The notes: generated from the letters alone by a model not told the origin. Counted from the stretch's first letter, positions 1 through 8,638 are shown. The stretch is DNA of 64,000 bases from G965220305 sp965220305 (GCA_965220305.1 OZ244817.1:62001-126000); one strand, 5' to 3'. Translations and numbers: made by a program.

Positions 1-901
1 AGTCCACCTCGGAGGCGTCAATGCCGGCTGTCTGTAGCGCCATCTTCATCGCCTTGGCGGCGCTCTGGGCTGTGGGGTTGGGCTCGGTCAAATGATGGGC
101 GTCGGAAGAAGCGCCGTAACCGCAGACCTCTGCCAGCAGGGGGGCTCCCCTTTCCTCGGCGTGTTGCTCGCTTTCCAGGACCAATATCGTGGACCCTTCC
201 CCGATTACGAACCCGTCCCGGTCCCGGCTGAAGGGCCTGCTGGCCCGCTGCGGCTCATCGTTGAGCCTGGACAGGGCCCGTAGGGAGTTGAACCCGGCGA
301 CGGCTATCGGAACTATGGGGGCCTCGCTTCCGCCTGCCAGTACCACGTCCACCTGCCCCCGCCGAATCATTTCCAGACCCTGTCCCAGGGCGTCGGCCCC
401 GCTGGAACAGGAGGAAACGACACAGTAATTGGCCCCCATCGCCCCGGTAACCATCGAGACTTGGGCGGAGGCCATATCTCCCAACATCATTGGAATTACG
501 AAGGGGGAGACTCGTTTGGGTCCCCGCTCCCGCCGGATTGCCTCCTGTTGGGTCAGGGTAATCAGCCCCCCCACACCGCTGCCGACGATGACGCCGATAC
601 GGTAGGGGTCCGCCTCCCGTGGGTCCAAGTCCGCCTGGCGGCAGGCCTCCTGGGCGGCCACCGCGGCGAATTGGGCAAAGCGGTCCATGCGGCGGGCATC
701 TTTCTTCTCCAGGTATTGCTCCGGGTCAAATCCCTTGACCTCGGCGGCAAAACGGGTATCGAACCCTTCGGTGTCGAAAGCGGTGATGTAGTCGATACCG
801 GACTTTCCCTGAACCAGCGCCGACCACGTGGAGGGGGTGTCCAGGCCCAGGGGACTAATCATGCCGATGCCGGTGACGAATACACGGTTATTTTCAGTCA
901 T
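1..901 (-). CDS. fabF: 3-oxoacyl-ACP synthase II (FabF-like), cut by the window edge
   Basis: Elongating ketosynthase of type II fatty acid synthesis, condensing malonyl-ACP with acyl-ACP in the cytoplasm. The reading frame runs from ATG at 901 off the left edge, giving the first 300 residues of an expected ~415. The N-terminus RVFVTGIGMISPLG is a typical thiolase-fold start. The nucleophile is Cys165 in VVSSCSSGADALG, and SRPFSRDRDGFVIGEG matches the family. The two catalytic histidines lie beyond the edge. The motif around the cysteine (SSCSSG) differs from the ACAAS of the second copy at 6911, so the two paralogues are diverged. No acpP lies upstream. Specialised (polyketide-like or chain-length-specific) use is possible but cannot be judged from this part. 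Confidence 0.9.
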   Translation of the reverse strand, partial: MTENNRVFVTGIGMISPLGLDTPSTWSALVQGKSGIDYITAFDTEGFDTRFAAEVKGFDPEQYLEKKDARRMDRFAQFAAVAAQEACRQADLDPREADPYRIGVIVGSGVGGLITLTQQEAIRRERGPKRVSPFVIPMMLGDMASAQVSMVTGAMGANYCVVSSCSSGADALGQGLEMIRRGQVDVVLAGGSEAPIVPIAVAGFNSLRALSRLNDEPQRASRPFSRDRDGFVIGEGSTILVLESEQHAEERGAPLLAEVCGYGASSDAHHLTEPNPTAQSAAKAMKMALQTAGIDASEVD

Positions 902-1001
902 AATCATTCCCGTCGAAGGTATGTAGGGCCGGCAATTATCGTGGACGGGGAGATTGGCGCAGGGAGGACAATCGAGTTGGCACTGTTGACACCGCCCACA
1001 T

Positions 1002-1036
1002 GCAGTGGACTATCCCAATAGCGGATAGTCCACTGC
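1002..1036. terminator. Perfect 14-bp inverted repeat between two minus-strand genes
   Basis: Arms GCAGTGGACTATCC (1002-1015) and its exact complement (1023-1036) flank a 7-nt loop. It lies 30 bp past the stop of the radical SAM gene and 100 bp before fabF, so it may end transcription of the former. No T-run follows on either strand, so a classical intrinsic terminator is not certain; a protein-binding palindrome or transcript-stabilising hairpin is also possible. Confidence 0.5.
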
Positions 1037-1065
1037 CCACCCCCAATTGGAGCTGATGCCCCGAC

Positions 1066-2871
1066 TCAGACGCTCTTCCTCCGGGAGTCTAGGACAACTC
1101 CGTTGAGAATTTCGCTGAGCTCACTTATACGGTTGGAAACGTTGGTCGTCATTTCCTTGCTCCCGGTGCTCAGGGGGTCCGAGAGAGTCCGGAGCGATTC
1201 CGTAAGTTCGTCTATGCGGGTATTGATGTTCTCCGCCATGTCGCGGCGCGCGTTTGCCAGGGGTTGGGAGACAGTGCGCAGCGTTTCCACCAACTCTTCC
1301 ACCCGCTGGGAGATATTCTCTCCGAACTCCCGGCCCGCTATGGAAACGGGGTCGGACCAACCGCGAAGGGTCTCGGTAGCCTCGCCGAGGCGCGCCGTGA
1401 TGGTGTCGCCCAGGTCGCGGCTGCTGGCCGCCCAGCGCAGTTGGTAGGAGCGGAGAATCCTAAAAATACGGCCGTAGAGGTTGTCGATGGCAGTAAGTTT
1501 GGCGGAATAGCGGTCGAAAAGCTCCCTACTTTCCTGCATCGACCAACGCTCATCGTGGAAGACGAGCTGGCGTCCGGTGTACAGGTGATAGGGACGCATC
1601 TCCCCTTCCTGCAGCAGCTCACCCTTCTCGTTCAGCGGCGCCAGGCTGTCCCAGTTGGAGGTAGCGGGCAGTGGAGTCAGCAGATTAGCCGTCTGGTAAT
1701 TGCTCACCAGGGCCTTTCCTCCCTGCTTCTGCGTGAGCCAAGCGGCCATGTCCATGATGCTTTCTTCGGTGTCGTAGGGCAGCCCGATTATGGTCATGGC
1801 CACAACGGAGAACCCCTTCTCCCGCAGCGTCACCAAGTCGCGGTGCATTTGACCGGGCTCCTGGCGCTTTCGGACCAGCTTCAAGTTTTCGGCGTTGTCC
1901 GACTCCACACCCAGGTACACCATGCGAATGTTGGCGTCGGACATGGCGTCAGCTAGTTCAGGGTCCTGGCCAATCTCCGCCCGGGCCTGGCAAATAAGGT
2001 ACATATCATCGGTATGGCCCTTCCAGTCCTTGAGACGTTGCAGCCGCTCGTCCCGGTACTTGACCGCGCGCAATGGGGGTGTGTGCAGATCATCGGATAT
2101 GAAAACGTTAAACCGGCCGTTGCTGGACGTATGTATCAGCCCATCCGCCGCCAGTTCCTGCAATTGGCTGAGCCTTTTCAGTTCAGTTTCCCGGCTTATC
2201 AGGCGGTAACCCAGAAATTGTTGAATCACCTGGCAGTAGGTGCAATTCTCGGTGCAACCGCGGACGGTTTCCAGAACACCGCCAGCCATGGGGCTGGCGG
2301 GAGTCAAGTCCCTGATGGAGTGAAAGTCTGGAAGCTCCACGAAATCGGGGCTTATTAGGCCCGACCTGCGGGTCTGCTTGAGTTGGCCCTCCCTCATGTA
2401 GCTGATGCCGGGAATCTTCTCCAAGTAGGAGTCCAGCATGGGGGAGCCTTTGTAGTCCAGAAGGACATCGCACAACTGGCCGATGATGTCTTCCCCTTCC
2501 CGGTTGACGATCACGTCAAAGTTGCCCATGCTAATGGCCTCTTCGGGCAAGGGGCTCATCTGGGGGCCACCGCCGATGGTGATGATGTCGGGATGGTTCT
2601 GCTTGGCCAGGTAGGCAATTTGGTAGGCCCGGGGAGCCTCGTTGATTAACGAGGTGACCATCAGGATATCTACCCCGTCCAGGTCTTTATCCGGGTCCAA
2701 CAGACCACAGCGGTCTTCAAACCATATCTCTCGTTCGTAAAGATGAGGACCCTGCCATTGGGCCAAAGCCCCCGAGAGGAACAACATCCCCTGCCTGGGA
2801 ATAGCAATATACTCGAAGTTACCCCCGGCAGAGGCTGGTTGTACCAACATTACCTTTTTGATTCTAGACAT
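1066..2871 (-). CDS. B12-binding-type radical SAM protein with C-terminal 29-residue tandem repeats
   Basis: Radical SAM enzyme of the class with an N-terminal Rossmann cobalamin-binding-like domain (about residues 1-140, with IITIGGGPQMSP) and a TIM-barrel radical SAM domain carrying the [4Fe-4S] cysteines C206, C210 and C213 (CTENCTYC). The usual DxHxxG cobalamin ligand motif is not seen, so cobalamin binding is uncertain. Unusually, the tail (about residues 488-601) consists of three full copies and one partial copy of a 29-residue unit of the type ENIxxRIxELxExLRTxSxPL, predicted amphipathic helix, perhaps a coiled coil for oligomerisation. The start has a good promoter 50 bp upstream. 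Substrate unknown; related proteins act on lipids, tetrapyrroles or peptides. Confidence 0.85.
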   Translation of the reverse strand: MSRIKKVMLVQPASAGGNFEYIAIPRQGMLFLSGALAQWQGPHLYEREIWFEDRCGLLDPDKDLDGVDILMVTSLINEAPRAYQIAYLAKQNHPDIITIGGGPQMSPLPEEAISMGNFDVIVNREGEDIIGQLCDVLLDYKGSPMLDSYLEKIPGISYMREGQLKQTRRSGLISPDFVELPDFHSIRDLTPASPMAGGVLETVRGCTENCTYCQVIQQFLGYRLISRETELKRLSQLQELAADGLIHTSSNGRFNVFISDDLHTPPLRAVKYRDERLQRLKDWKGHTDDMYLICQARAEIGQDPELADAMSDANIRMVYLGVESDNAENLKLVRKRQEPGQMHRDLVTLREKGFSVVAMTIIGLPYDTEESIMDMAAWLTQKQGGKALVSNYQTANLLTPLPATSNWDSLAPLNEKGELLQEGEMRPYHLYTGRQLVFHDERWSMQESRELFDRYSAKLTAIDNLYGRIFRILRSYQLRWAASSRDLGDTITARLGEATETLRGWSDPVSIAGREFGENISQRVEELVETLRTVSQPLANARRDMAENINTRIDELTESLRTLSDPLSTGSKEMTTNVSNRISELSEILNGVVLDSRRKSV

Positions 2872-3251
2872 CCCGCTCCTCGACGTTTACAGGCAGATAG
2901 TTAAGTCTACATAAGACGACGGCAACATTATACACCAATCGTTTGGTGAACAATACCGCCGAATGCGTCAGCTTAAATAAGAACAGGAAGCAAGCACGGT
3001 AAACGTACCCTTTGCCCTTGGGGACTGGGACTTTTCCACGCGTGGTGATAACAATTCGTCCTGGCGAAGCCCCTGGACTGAATCGGAGGTTGTCATAAGC
3101 CGAGCAATGAAGAGGCCAATGGTCGGCGAAACGCAGCCCAGCATCGGGAAGGCTGTGCAGCGGCGGCCCCAGTGGCCTTTAGGCTGACTAATAAGAGCGG
3201 CAGGCCAGATTTTTCACCCTGCACCACCCTATCGATCGACCCTGCCCAGAC
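2872..3251. other. Intergenic region, 380 bp
   Basis: Holds the promoter of the radical SAM gene at its left end. From about 2955 to 3251 I see no gene, RNA or clear repeat. Confidence 0.5.
2927..2953 (-). promoter_or_regulatory. Promoter with overlapping palindrome, radical SAM gene
   Basis: On the minus strand a perfect -10 TATAAT (2932-2927) and a -35-like TTGTTC (2953-2948) are separated by a short 15-bp spacer. The spacer holds the inverted repeat CACCAA-N4-TTGGTG (2933-2948). A palindrome between the promoter boxes is typical of a repressor operator. The start codon is 56 bp downstream of the -10. Confidence 0.5.
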
Positions 3252-4202
3252 TCAGAGGTCCTGTCTGCGGAAGTGAGGAACAATCTCTTTGGCGATGGTC
3301 TCGATGTGTCGCACCCGGTCTTTCCTGGGACAGGTAACGCTGAAGACTATCTGCCTGGCGCCGGCGTCGATGTACTCCTGGAGGCGAGCGATGCACTGGT
3401 CCACCGTCCCCAATAAGCAGTAGTTCCGCACAATGTCCAGAAAGTTGCCCCCATACAGGTAGCGCCCTCCCAGGGCCTCGGCGGCCACCGACGCCGCCTC
3501 TTCAATGCTGGGGTAGATGGATATATAGGGGAAGAACACCCAATCGAAGCTGGACAAGTCACGTCCTTCTTGTACCGCCAGGTCCTTGATTTTCTCCACA
3601 CTCTCCTGGTACCTCTGAGGACTGTAGAAGTAAGGCAACCAACCATCACCGTAGCGTACAGCCCTGAGCATGGCGGCGTCCCGGCGGCCCGCCACCCATA
3701 CGGGAGGATGGGGCGATTGAGTGGGTTTTGGGTTGATGGTCACGTCATTGAGCTGGAAATGCCGGCCCTGGTAACTCACCCTATCCTCGGTCCACAGTCG
3801 GCGGAGGGCTTCCAGGCACTCGTTGGTGCGCCGGCCCCGCTGCCGTACGTTGAGGCCCGCGGCTTCAAACTCTTCTGGGAACTCTCCGCCAACGCCGACT
3901 CCCAGGGTGAGGCGTCCGCCGGAGGCAATATCCAGGGTGGTGGTGAACTTCGCCAGCATTAGCGGGTGGTAGAAGGGCGCTAGAATGATGGACGACAGAA
4001 GCCTGATGCGTTCTGTAGCTCCGGCGGCCACGGCCAACAGAGGAAGCGCGGCCTGGGTAGCCCCGGGCGGATTGCCCCGCATGAAGTGTTCTCCCGAAGA
4101 GAGGTACTCCAATCCCAACTCCTCCATCCACCTTGCTTGACTCGCCGTCTCGGCTGTGCCCAGGGCCAGGTTGGCCCCGAAGCGTAGGTCTTGACCTGGC
4201 AT
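3252..4202 (-). CDS. LLM-class flavin-dependent oxidoreductase (F420-type)
   Basis: Bacterial-luciferase-like TIM-barrel oxidoreductase of about 316 residues that probably uses coenzyme F420 or FMN. Features seen: LRFGANLALG at the N-terminus, EELGLEYLSSGEHF, the GRLTLGVGVGGEFPEEFEAAG block, KPTQSPHPPVWVAGR and ARQIVFSV near the end. The start is set at ATG 4202, where a purine-rich ribosome site (AGAAAGGG) stands just upstream; an in-frame ATG at 4250 has none. Substrate cannot be told from sequence. Divergent from the NDUFA9-like gene at 4460, monocistronic as seen. A second member lies at 18492-19394. Confidence 0.88.
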   Translation of the reverse strand: MPGQDLRFGANLALGTAETASQARWMEELGLEYLSSGEHFMRGNPPGATQAALPLLAVAAGATERIRLLSSIILAPFYHPLMLAKFTTTLDIASGGRLTLGVGVGGEFPEEFEAAGLNVRQRGRRTNECLEALRRLWTEDRVSYQGRHFQLNDVTINPKPTQSPHPPVWVAGRRDAAMLRAVRYGDGWLPYFYSPQRYQESVEKIKDLAVQEGRDLSSFDWVFFPYISIYPSIEEAASVAAEALGGRYLYGGNFLDIVRNYCLLGTVDQCIARLQEYIDAGARQIVFSVTCPRKDRVRHIETIAKEIVPHFRRQDL

Positions 4203-4357
4203 AGTACCCTTTCTCCGCTCCCAGAAATTTTGGATTGCCAACCGGACCATTCCATTGGCAGTCTATGTTACCCCAAGGTGGGTCTACATCCAACTGTTCA
4301 GACTGGAAGGAAGAACTAATAGCAGGGAATGCCATGCCCGGCTCACAGGGGGTATAC

Positions 4358-4385
4358 TTGACATAGAAAGCGATGGGCAGATAAA
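4358..4385 (+). promoter_or_regulatory. Sigma-70-type promoter for the NDUFA9-like gene
   Basis: A perfect -35 TTGACA (4358-4363) is followed after 16 bp by GATAAA (4380-4385), four of six matches to TATAAT. The start codon at 4460 lies about 70 bp past the predicted initiation point. Confidence 0.55.
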
Positions 4386-4459
4386 CGTTCAACCGGGCTG
4401 CCGGTCCCGCTATGGAGCCGGCTCACAGCAGCCCCCGGGCAGGAGATGTAGGAAGTCCT

Positions 4460-5419
4460 ATGGTTGTTCTGGTGACCGGAGCCACCGGGTTGCTCGGAAG
4501 AAGGGTGGTAGGGGAGCTGCTAAAGCGACACTACTCGGTCAGGTGTCTGGTGCACAGCCCGGGTGGCGAGCGGGTATTTCCCGACAATTCGGTTGACGTT
4601 CACTACGGGAACGTCTCGGATACCAACGTATTGGGCACAGCCTGCCAGGGCGTGGAGGCCATAATTCACTTGGTAGCGGTCATCCGAGAGTCCAGAAATG
4701 CCTCCTTTGACCAGATTAACCGGCAGGGGGTTGCCAATCTGGTAGCTGCGGCCAAGGAGGCCGGCGGCGTCAAGAGGCTGGTGCATATCAGCGCCATTGG
4801 GGTTGGCGGCGACCGGTCCTACCCGTACCTTTACAGCAAGTGGCAGGGGGAGCGCGAGGTTATAAATAGCGGCATTCCGTATACCATCATTCGCCCGTCG
4901 GTGCTCTTCGGCGAGGGTGACGAATTCCTCACCATGCTGGCCGGACTGGTGCGCGTGTGCCCCCTGGTTCCCGTGGTGGGGCTGGGTAGGAACCGCTTTC
5001 AACCCATTGCAGCCGAGGATGTGGCTCACTGCGCCGCATTAACTTTGACTCGGGACGACTTGAAGGGTAAAACTCTGGAGATTGGCGGTCCCCACCAACT
5101 CAGCTACAAGGAAATCGTTGGTACCGTGGCCCGCACTTTGGGGAAGCGGCGGCTCCCGCTGTACATTCCACCATTCATCATGCGGTTGAACGTCGCCATC
5201 ATGGAAGCCCTCTTGCCCAAGCCCCCGATTACGTCGGAGCAGCTTCGGATGTTGCCCAACCGCAACGTCGCCGAATTGGGGTCGGTGGAGCGCTCCTTTG
5301 GCTTCACTCCCCATTCCCTGGAAGATAATATCGACTACGTCAAGTCGGTGGGTTTTGGAGACGGTATGCGTATCCTGCTGGGGTTGGGTATGCCGTCACG
5401 GGGAGCCCGCCGGGGCTAA
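4460..5419 (+). CDS. NAD(P)-binding epimerase-like protein of the complex I NDUFA9 family
   Basis: Atypical short-chain dehydrogenase/epimerase, 319 residues. The N-terminus VVLVTGATGLLGRRVV gives the Rossmann motif GATGLLG (residues 7-13). A YLYSK segment fits the YxxxK pair, followed by TIIRPSVLFGEGDEF and the typical FQPIAAEDVA stretch seen in NDUFA9-like proteins. Family members bind NAD(P)H; some are complex I accessory subunits, others act on quinone or sugar substrates. The start at 4460 follows AGGAGATGTAGGAAG; an in-frame ATG at 4412 is less supported. folC follows after 11 bp, probably co-transcribed. A link to the complex I genes at 30-41 kb is by family name only. Confidence 0.85.
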   Translation: MVVLVTGATGLLGRRVVGELLKRHYSVRCLVHSPGGERVFPDNSVDVHYGNVSDTNVLGTACQGVEAIIHLVAVIRESRNASFDQINRQGVANLVAAAKEAGGVKRLVHISAIGVGGDRSYPYLYSKWQGEREVINSGIPYTIIRPSVLFGEGDEFLTMLAGLVRVCPLVPVVGLGRNRFQPIAAEDVAHCAALTLTRDDLKGKTLEIGGPHQLSYKEIVGTVARTLGKRRLPLYIPPFIMRLNVAIMEALLPKPPITSEQLRMLPNRNVAELGSVERSFGFTPHSLEDNIDYVKSVGFGDGMRILLGLGMPSRGARRG

Positions 5420-5430
5420 GGAAACAGTAA

Positions 5431-6807
5431 TTGGACTACTCAGAGGCCATAGACAAACTCCTGGGTATGGTTGACCACGAGCGCCCTCGGGCCAACGCGC
5501 CCCGGCAGAAGCGTATCTACGATCTGGGGAGAATGGAGGCGCTGCTGGGGCGGTTGGGGAAGCCCCACCTGGCCGCTGACACGATACACGTGGCGGGCAC
5601 CAAGGGTAAGGGAAGCGTTGCGGCGCTTTGCGATTCAGTCCTCCGCGCCGCGGGTTACAGCACCGGGTTTTATTCGTCGCCGCACATGCACTGGTTTCGG
5701 GAAAGAATACGCCGGGACTCCCAACCTATCTCCAAGACCAAATTCGCTTCCCTGGTGGAGCGGCTCTGGCCGGACCAACGTTGGGTGGAAGAACAAACCG
5801 ACCTGGACGCCGTGTCTCTCTTCGAGTTCATGACAGCAATGGCCTTCCAGTGCTTTGCCGAGGATGAAGTGGATGTCCAGACCATTGAGGTGGGGTTGGG
5901 CGGGCGGCTCGATGCCACCAACGTGGTGCGGCCCAAGGTCTGCGTGATAACCTCCATCAGCCTGGACCACACGGCGATACTGGGAGATACCATCGCCCAA
6001 ATAGCCTCCGAGAAGGCGGGCATCATCAAGCCCGGGACCACTGTCGTCACGGCCCCCCAGGTCCCCGAGGCCCACGCGGTAATCGTTGAAGCCTGTCAAC
6101 GCCTCGGGGCTGACTTGGTGCAAGTGGGCCAGGATATTTCCTGGAATGCCGGGGCCAGGAGCTTGGATGGGCAGCGACTCACCATCAGGGGGGCACTGGG
6201 GGAGTACGATCTGAGGATGCCGCTCCTGGGCAGTCACCAGTTGGAGAATGCGGCGGCGGCGGTGGGCGCCTTGGAATCCATGCAACGACTGGGTTACGAG
6301 ATTTCCCCCCAAGCTATGGCTGAAGGATTCGAGCAAGTCGTCTGGCCCTGCCGTATGGAGGTCTTGTCCCGTAATCCAGTGATTGTGGCCGACGGCGCCC
6401 ACAATCCCTACTCGATGGACACCATGCTGAAGACCCTTCCCGAGTACATTGAGCACCAGCGGTTGTTGCTCATTGCGGGTTTTTCCCGGGACAAGAACGT
6501 CAGCCAGATGGTGGAAAAGTTGGCCGCCGTGAATCCCCTGGTTTTTGTCACCCGGTCCAGGCATCCCCGGTCGGTCCCGCCAAAAGCCCTGGCTGAGGAG
6601 TTTGAAGGGTGGGGCCTCCAGGTTATTCAGAGTGAGAGTGTGGGGGAAGCAGTGGGCCGGGCCGTCGATTTAGCCCAGCCTGGGGACCTGGTGTTGGGAA
6701 CCGGCTCCCTCTTTGTGGCAGCCGAAGTCCGGGAGAAGGTGTTGGGTATCGAGCCCGAGGTCTATCCCGATCTGCTGCCCCCGGGCCTACGCGACTCCGG
6801 CCCTTAG
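5431..6807 (+). CDS. folC: Bifunctional folylpolyglutamate synthase/dihydrofolate synthase
   Basis: Mur-ligase-family enzyme of folate synthesis that adds glutamate to dihydropteroate and to folates using ATP. The P-loop lies in HVAGTKGKGSVAAL, followed by SSPHMHWFRERIR; the central block VEVGLGGRLDATNVV and SISLDHTAILGDT (His and Asp for Mg/ATP) are clear. The C-terminal ligase domain has ADGAHNPYSM and LIAGFSRDKN. 458 residues, normal length. The start codon is TTG at 5431, preceded by AAGGA; no ATG is better placed. It lies 11 bp after the NDUFA9-like gene. Confidence 0.95.
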   Translation: MDYSEAIDKLLGMVDHERPRANAPRQKRIYDLGRMEALLGRLGKPHLAADTIHVAGTKGKGSVAALCDSVLRAAGYSTGFYSSPHMHWFRERIRRDSQPISKTKFASLVERLWPDQRWVEEQTDLDAVSLFEFMTAMAFQCFAEDEVDVQTIEVGLGGRLDATNVVRPKVCVITSISLDHTAILGDTIAQIASEKAGIIKPGTTVVTAPQVPEAHAVIVEACQRLGADLVQVGQDISWNAGARSLDGQRLTIRGALGEYDLRMPLLGSHQLENAAAAVGALESMQRLGYEISPQAMAEGFEQVVWPCRMEVLSRNPVIVADGAHNPYSMDTMLKTLPEYIEHQRLLLIAGFSRDKNVSQMVEKLAAVNPLVFVTRSRHPRSVPPKALAEEFEGWGLQVIQSESVGEAVGRAVDLAQPGDLVLGTGSLFVAAEVREKVLGIEPEVYPDLLPPGLRDSGP

Positions 6808-6910
6808 ACTCCTGGGACCAGGGTTGGGTTTTGGGCTAATCCAGGGGGAATACGGAACCAAGGGTGGCGCGCTTTACTCTCCCCAGCATCTTTAGGGTGA
6901 GATTGAAATA

Positions 6911-8167
6911 ATGACCAGCAGAACTGACCGGCGGCGAGCCGTCATAACCGGAATCGGCGCCATCACCCCCCTGGGCCTTTCCTCCGAGGCATTCTGGCAG
7001 GGGCTGGTGGCCGGCAAGTCGGGTGTCGGCCCCATGACGCTGTGCGACCCTACCGACTATCCATGCCAGATTGCCGGGGAAGTCCGCGATTTTGACCCAA
7101 CCCAGTATATGGGCAGCCGGGAAGCCCGGCGCATGGCCCGCTTCTCCCAGTTGGCCGTGGCCGCCAGTCTTACGGCGGTGGAGGCCGCCGGCCTGGACAT
7201 GTCCAAGGAGGACCCCTACCGGGTGGGAGTGGTCCTGGGCAACGGCAACGGCGGGTTTCCTACCCTGGAAGAAAATTGCCGGGTGCTGGCAAGCCGGGGC
7301 GGAATGCGGATGTCTCCCTTCTTCTTCCCCATGATTCTTCCCAACATGGCGGCGGCCAACGTAAGTCACTACGTGGGGGCCAGGGGGTACAGTTCTACGG
7401 CCACCACCGCCTGCGCCGCTTCCAACCAAGCTATTGGGGAGTCGCTGGAGGTTATCCGGCGGGGCAGCGCCGACGTGGTGTTGACCGGTGGCAGCGAGGC
7501 GGGCATCAGCCAGTTGGGACTGAGTGGGTTCGCGGTAATGCGGGCCCTGAGCACCCGAAACGAGGAACCGGAGAAAGCCAGCCGCCCCTTTGACGCCGAG
7601 CGGGATGGTTTTGTCCCCGCCGAAGGGTCGGTGGTGCTGGTGTTGGAGAGCCTGGACCACGCAGTGCGGAGAAACGCTCCCGTGCTGGCGGAGTTGACCG
7701 GCTTCGGGTGTACCTCCGATGCCGGCCACCTGGTGCAGCCCGAGGAAACCGGGTCCAGCGCCTCCAAGGCTATGGGTCTAGCCCTGGCGGACGCCGGAGT
7801 TTCCCCCGAAGAAGTAGACTACATCAATCCCCACGGTACTTCCACGCCCTTGAATGATGCGGTCGAGACGTTGGCAATCAAACATCGGTTCGGCGATCTC
7901 GCTTACCGGATTCCAATCAGCGGCACCAAGTCGATGATTGGGCATTCCTTGGGGGCAGCCGGTGCGCTGGATGCGGCGGCATGCATCAATACCATTGTTC
8001 ACGGTATCATTCACCCGACCATCAACTACACCGTCGCCGACCCGGAATGCGACCTGGACTACGTTCCCAATGTGGCGCGCAAGCAAACGGTAAGGGTGGC
8101 CCTTTCCAACGCCTTTGGGTTTGGCGGGCAGAACGCTTGCCTGGTCTTCCAGAAGATGGAGGAGTAA
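6911..8167 (+). CDS. fabF: 3-oxoacyl-ACP synthase II
   Basis: Chain-elongating ketosynthase of fatty acid synthesis, 418 residues, full length. The catalytic triad is complete: Cys168 in TTACAASNQAIGE, His308 in INPHGTSTPLND and His345 in SMIGHSLGAAG. GFGGQNACLVF closes the fold. Start ATG 6911 has GGGTGAG upstream. It follows folC by about 100 bp and ends at a bidirectional terminator. This is the second FabF in the window; the copy at 1-901 has a different active-site surround, so the pair may divide chain lengths or substrates (inference). Confidence 0.95.
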   Translation: MTSRTDRRRAVITGIGAITPLGLSSEAFWQGLVAGKSGVGPMTLCDPTDYPCQIAGEVRDFDPTQYMGSREARRMARFSQLAVAASLTAVEAAGLDMSKEDPYRVGVVLGNGNGGFPTLEENCRVLASRGGMRMSPFFFPMILPNMAAANVSHYVGARGYSSTATTACAASNQAIGESLEVIRRGSADVVLTGGSEAGISQLGLSGFAVMRALSTRNEEPEKASRPFDAERDGFVPAEGSVVLVLESLDHAVRRNAPVLAELTGFGCTSDAGHLVQPEETGSSASKAMGLALADAGVSPEEVDYINPHGTSTPLNDAVETLAIKHRFGDLAYRIPISGTKSMIGHSLGAAGALDAAACINTIVHGIIHPTINYTVADPECDLDYVPNVARKQTVRVALSNAFGFGGQNACLVFQKMEE

Positions 8168-8207
8168 GGGCCTGGTCTAGCTTCACTGTTTTACTGTCAC
8201 AGAAACA

Positions 8208-8234
8208 AAATTACCGGGCAAGACCCGGTAATTT
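8208..8234. terminator. Bidirectional intrinsic terminator between convergent genes
   Basis: An 11-bp perfect stem, AAATTACCGGG and its complement, with a 5-nt loop. A-rich sequence precedes it and T-rich sequence follows, so it can serve both fabF (stop 8167, plus strand) and the SWIM protein gene (stop 8289, minus strand). Confidence 0.8.
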
Positions 8235-8288
8235 CTCGGTCCCGTTCCGTGCTATGGCTGTGAAGACCCCGGGCTGGTGGCCGGGGCC

Positions 8289-8558
8289 CTAAGTATTACC
8301 TTCGGCTGCCGTTTCTGGCTCTTTTGCTCCCCTGGCCAGTATGTCGTCCAAGATTCGTTGCAGGGCCATGGTGTGGCTGCACACGCCTCGGGTAGAGAAG
8401 AATAAACACTCACAACGCCACTCGCCCGAGTCGAACACAACTTCATAGGTGTTGTGGTTGCCGTGGAAAGTAGCTTGGAAGTTAGTTATGCTGACCCGCT
8501 CTCTCTCCACGGCGTACTTTCTTGCTTTGTCTACCTTCCCGATGATACTGGAATTCAT
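8289..8558 (-). CDS. Small SWIM zinc-finger protein
   Basis: Short protein of 89 residues whose core is a SWIM motif, CxC...CxH: the ligands are the two cysteines of WRCECLFF and the Cys/His of VCSHTMALQ. The family binds zinc and often DNA or protein. It starts at ATG 8558, 6 nt after a strong GGAGG; an in-frame upstream codon at 8618 overlaps the -35 box and is rejected. The upstream promoter is very good (8590-8618). No partner gene such as a SWI/SNF helicase is adjacent, which is unusual since SWIM domains often ride on larger proteins. Role unknown. Confidence 0.75.
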   Translation of the reverse strand: MNSSIIGKVDKARKYAVERERVSITNFQATFHGNHNTYEVVFDSGEWRCECLFFSTRGVCSHTMALQRILDDILARGAKEPETAAEGNT

Positions 8559-8589
8559 GGACGCCTCCAAAACAGAGTGCAATTTACTG

Positions 8590-8618
8590 ATTGTACGTTT
8601 CCCCTCCCTTGCGGTCAA
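8590..8618 (-). promoter_or_regulatory. Strong promoter of the SWIM protein gene
   Basis: Minus strand: -35 TTGACC (8618-8613), 17-bp spacer, -10 TACAAT (8595-8590). The start codon is 32 bp downstream, leaving a short leader with GGAGG. Confidence 0.75.
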
Positions 8619-8638
8619 GGAACAGCGCGACAGAGTCA

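Noticed and set aside
5635..6564. Long minus-strand open frame of about 309 codons
   Set aside because: It lies wholly antisense to folC, whose motifs are clear; the translation shows no family features and is rich in Gly/His/Pro as expected for a shadow frame.
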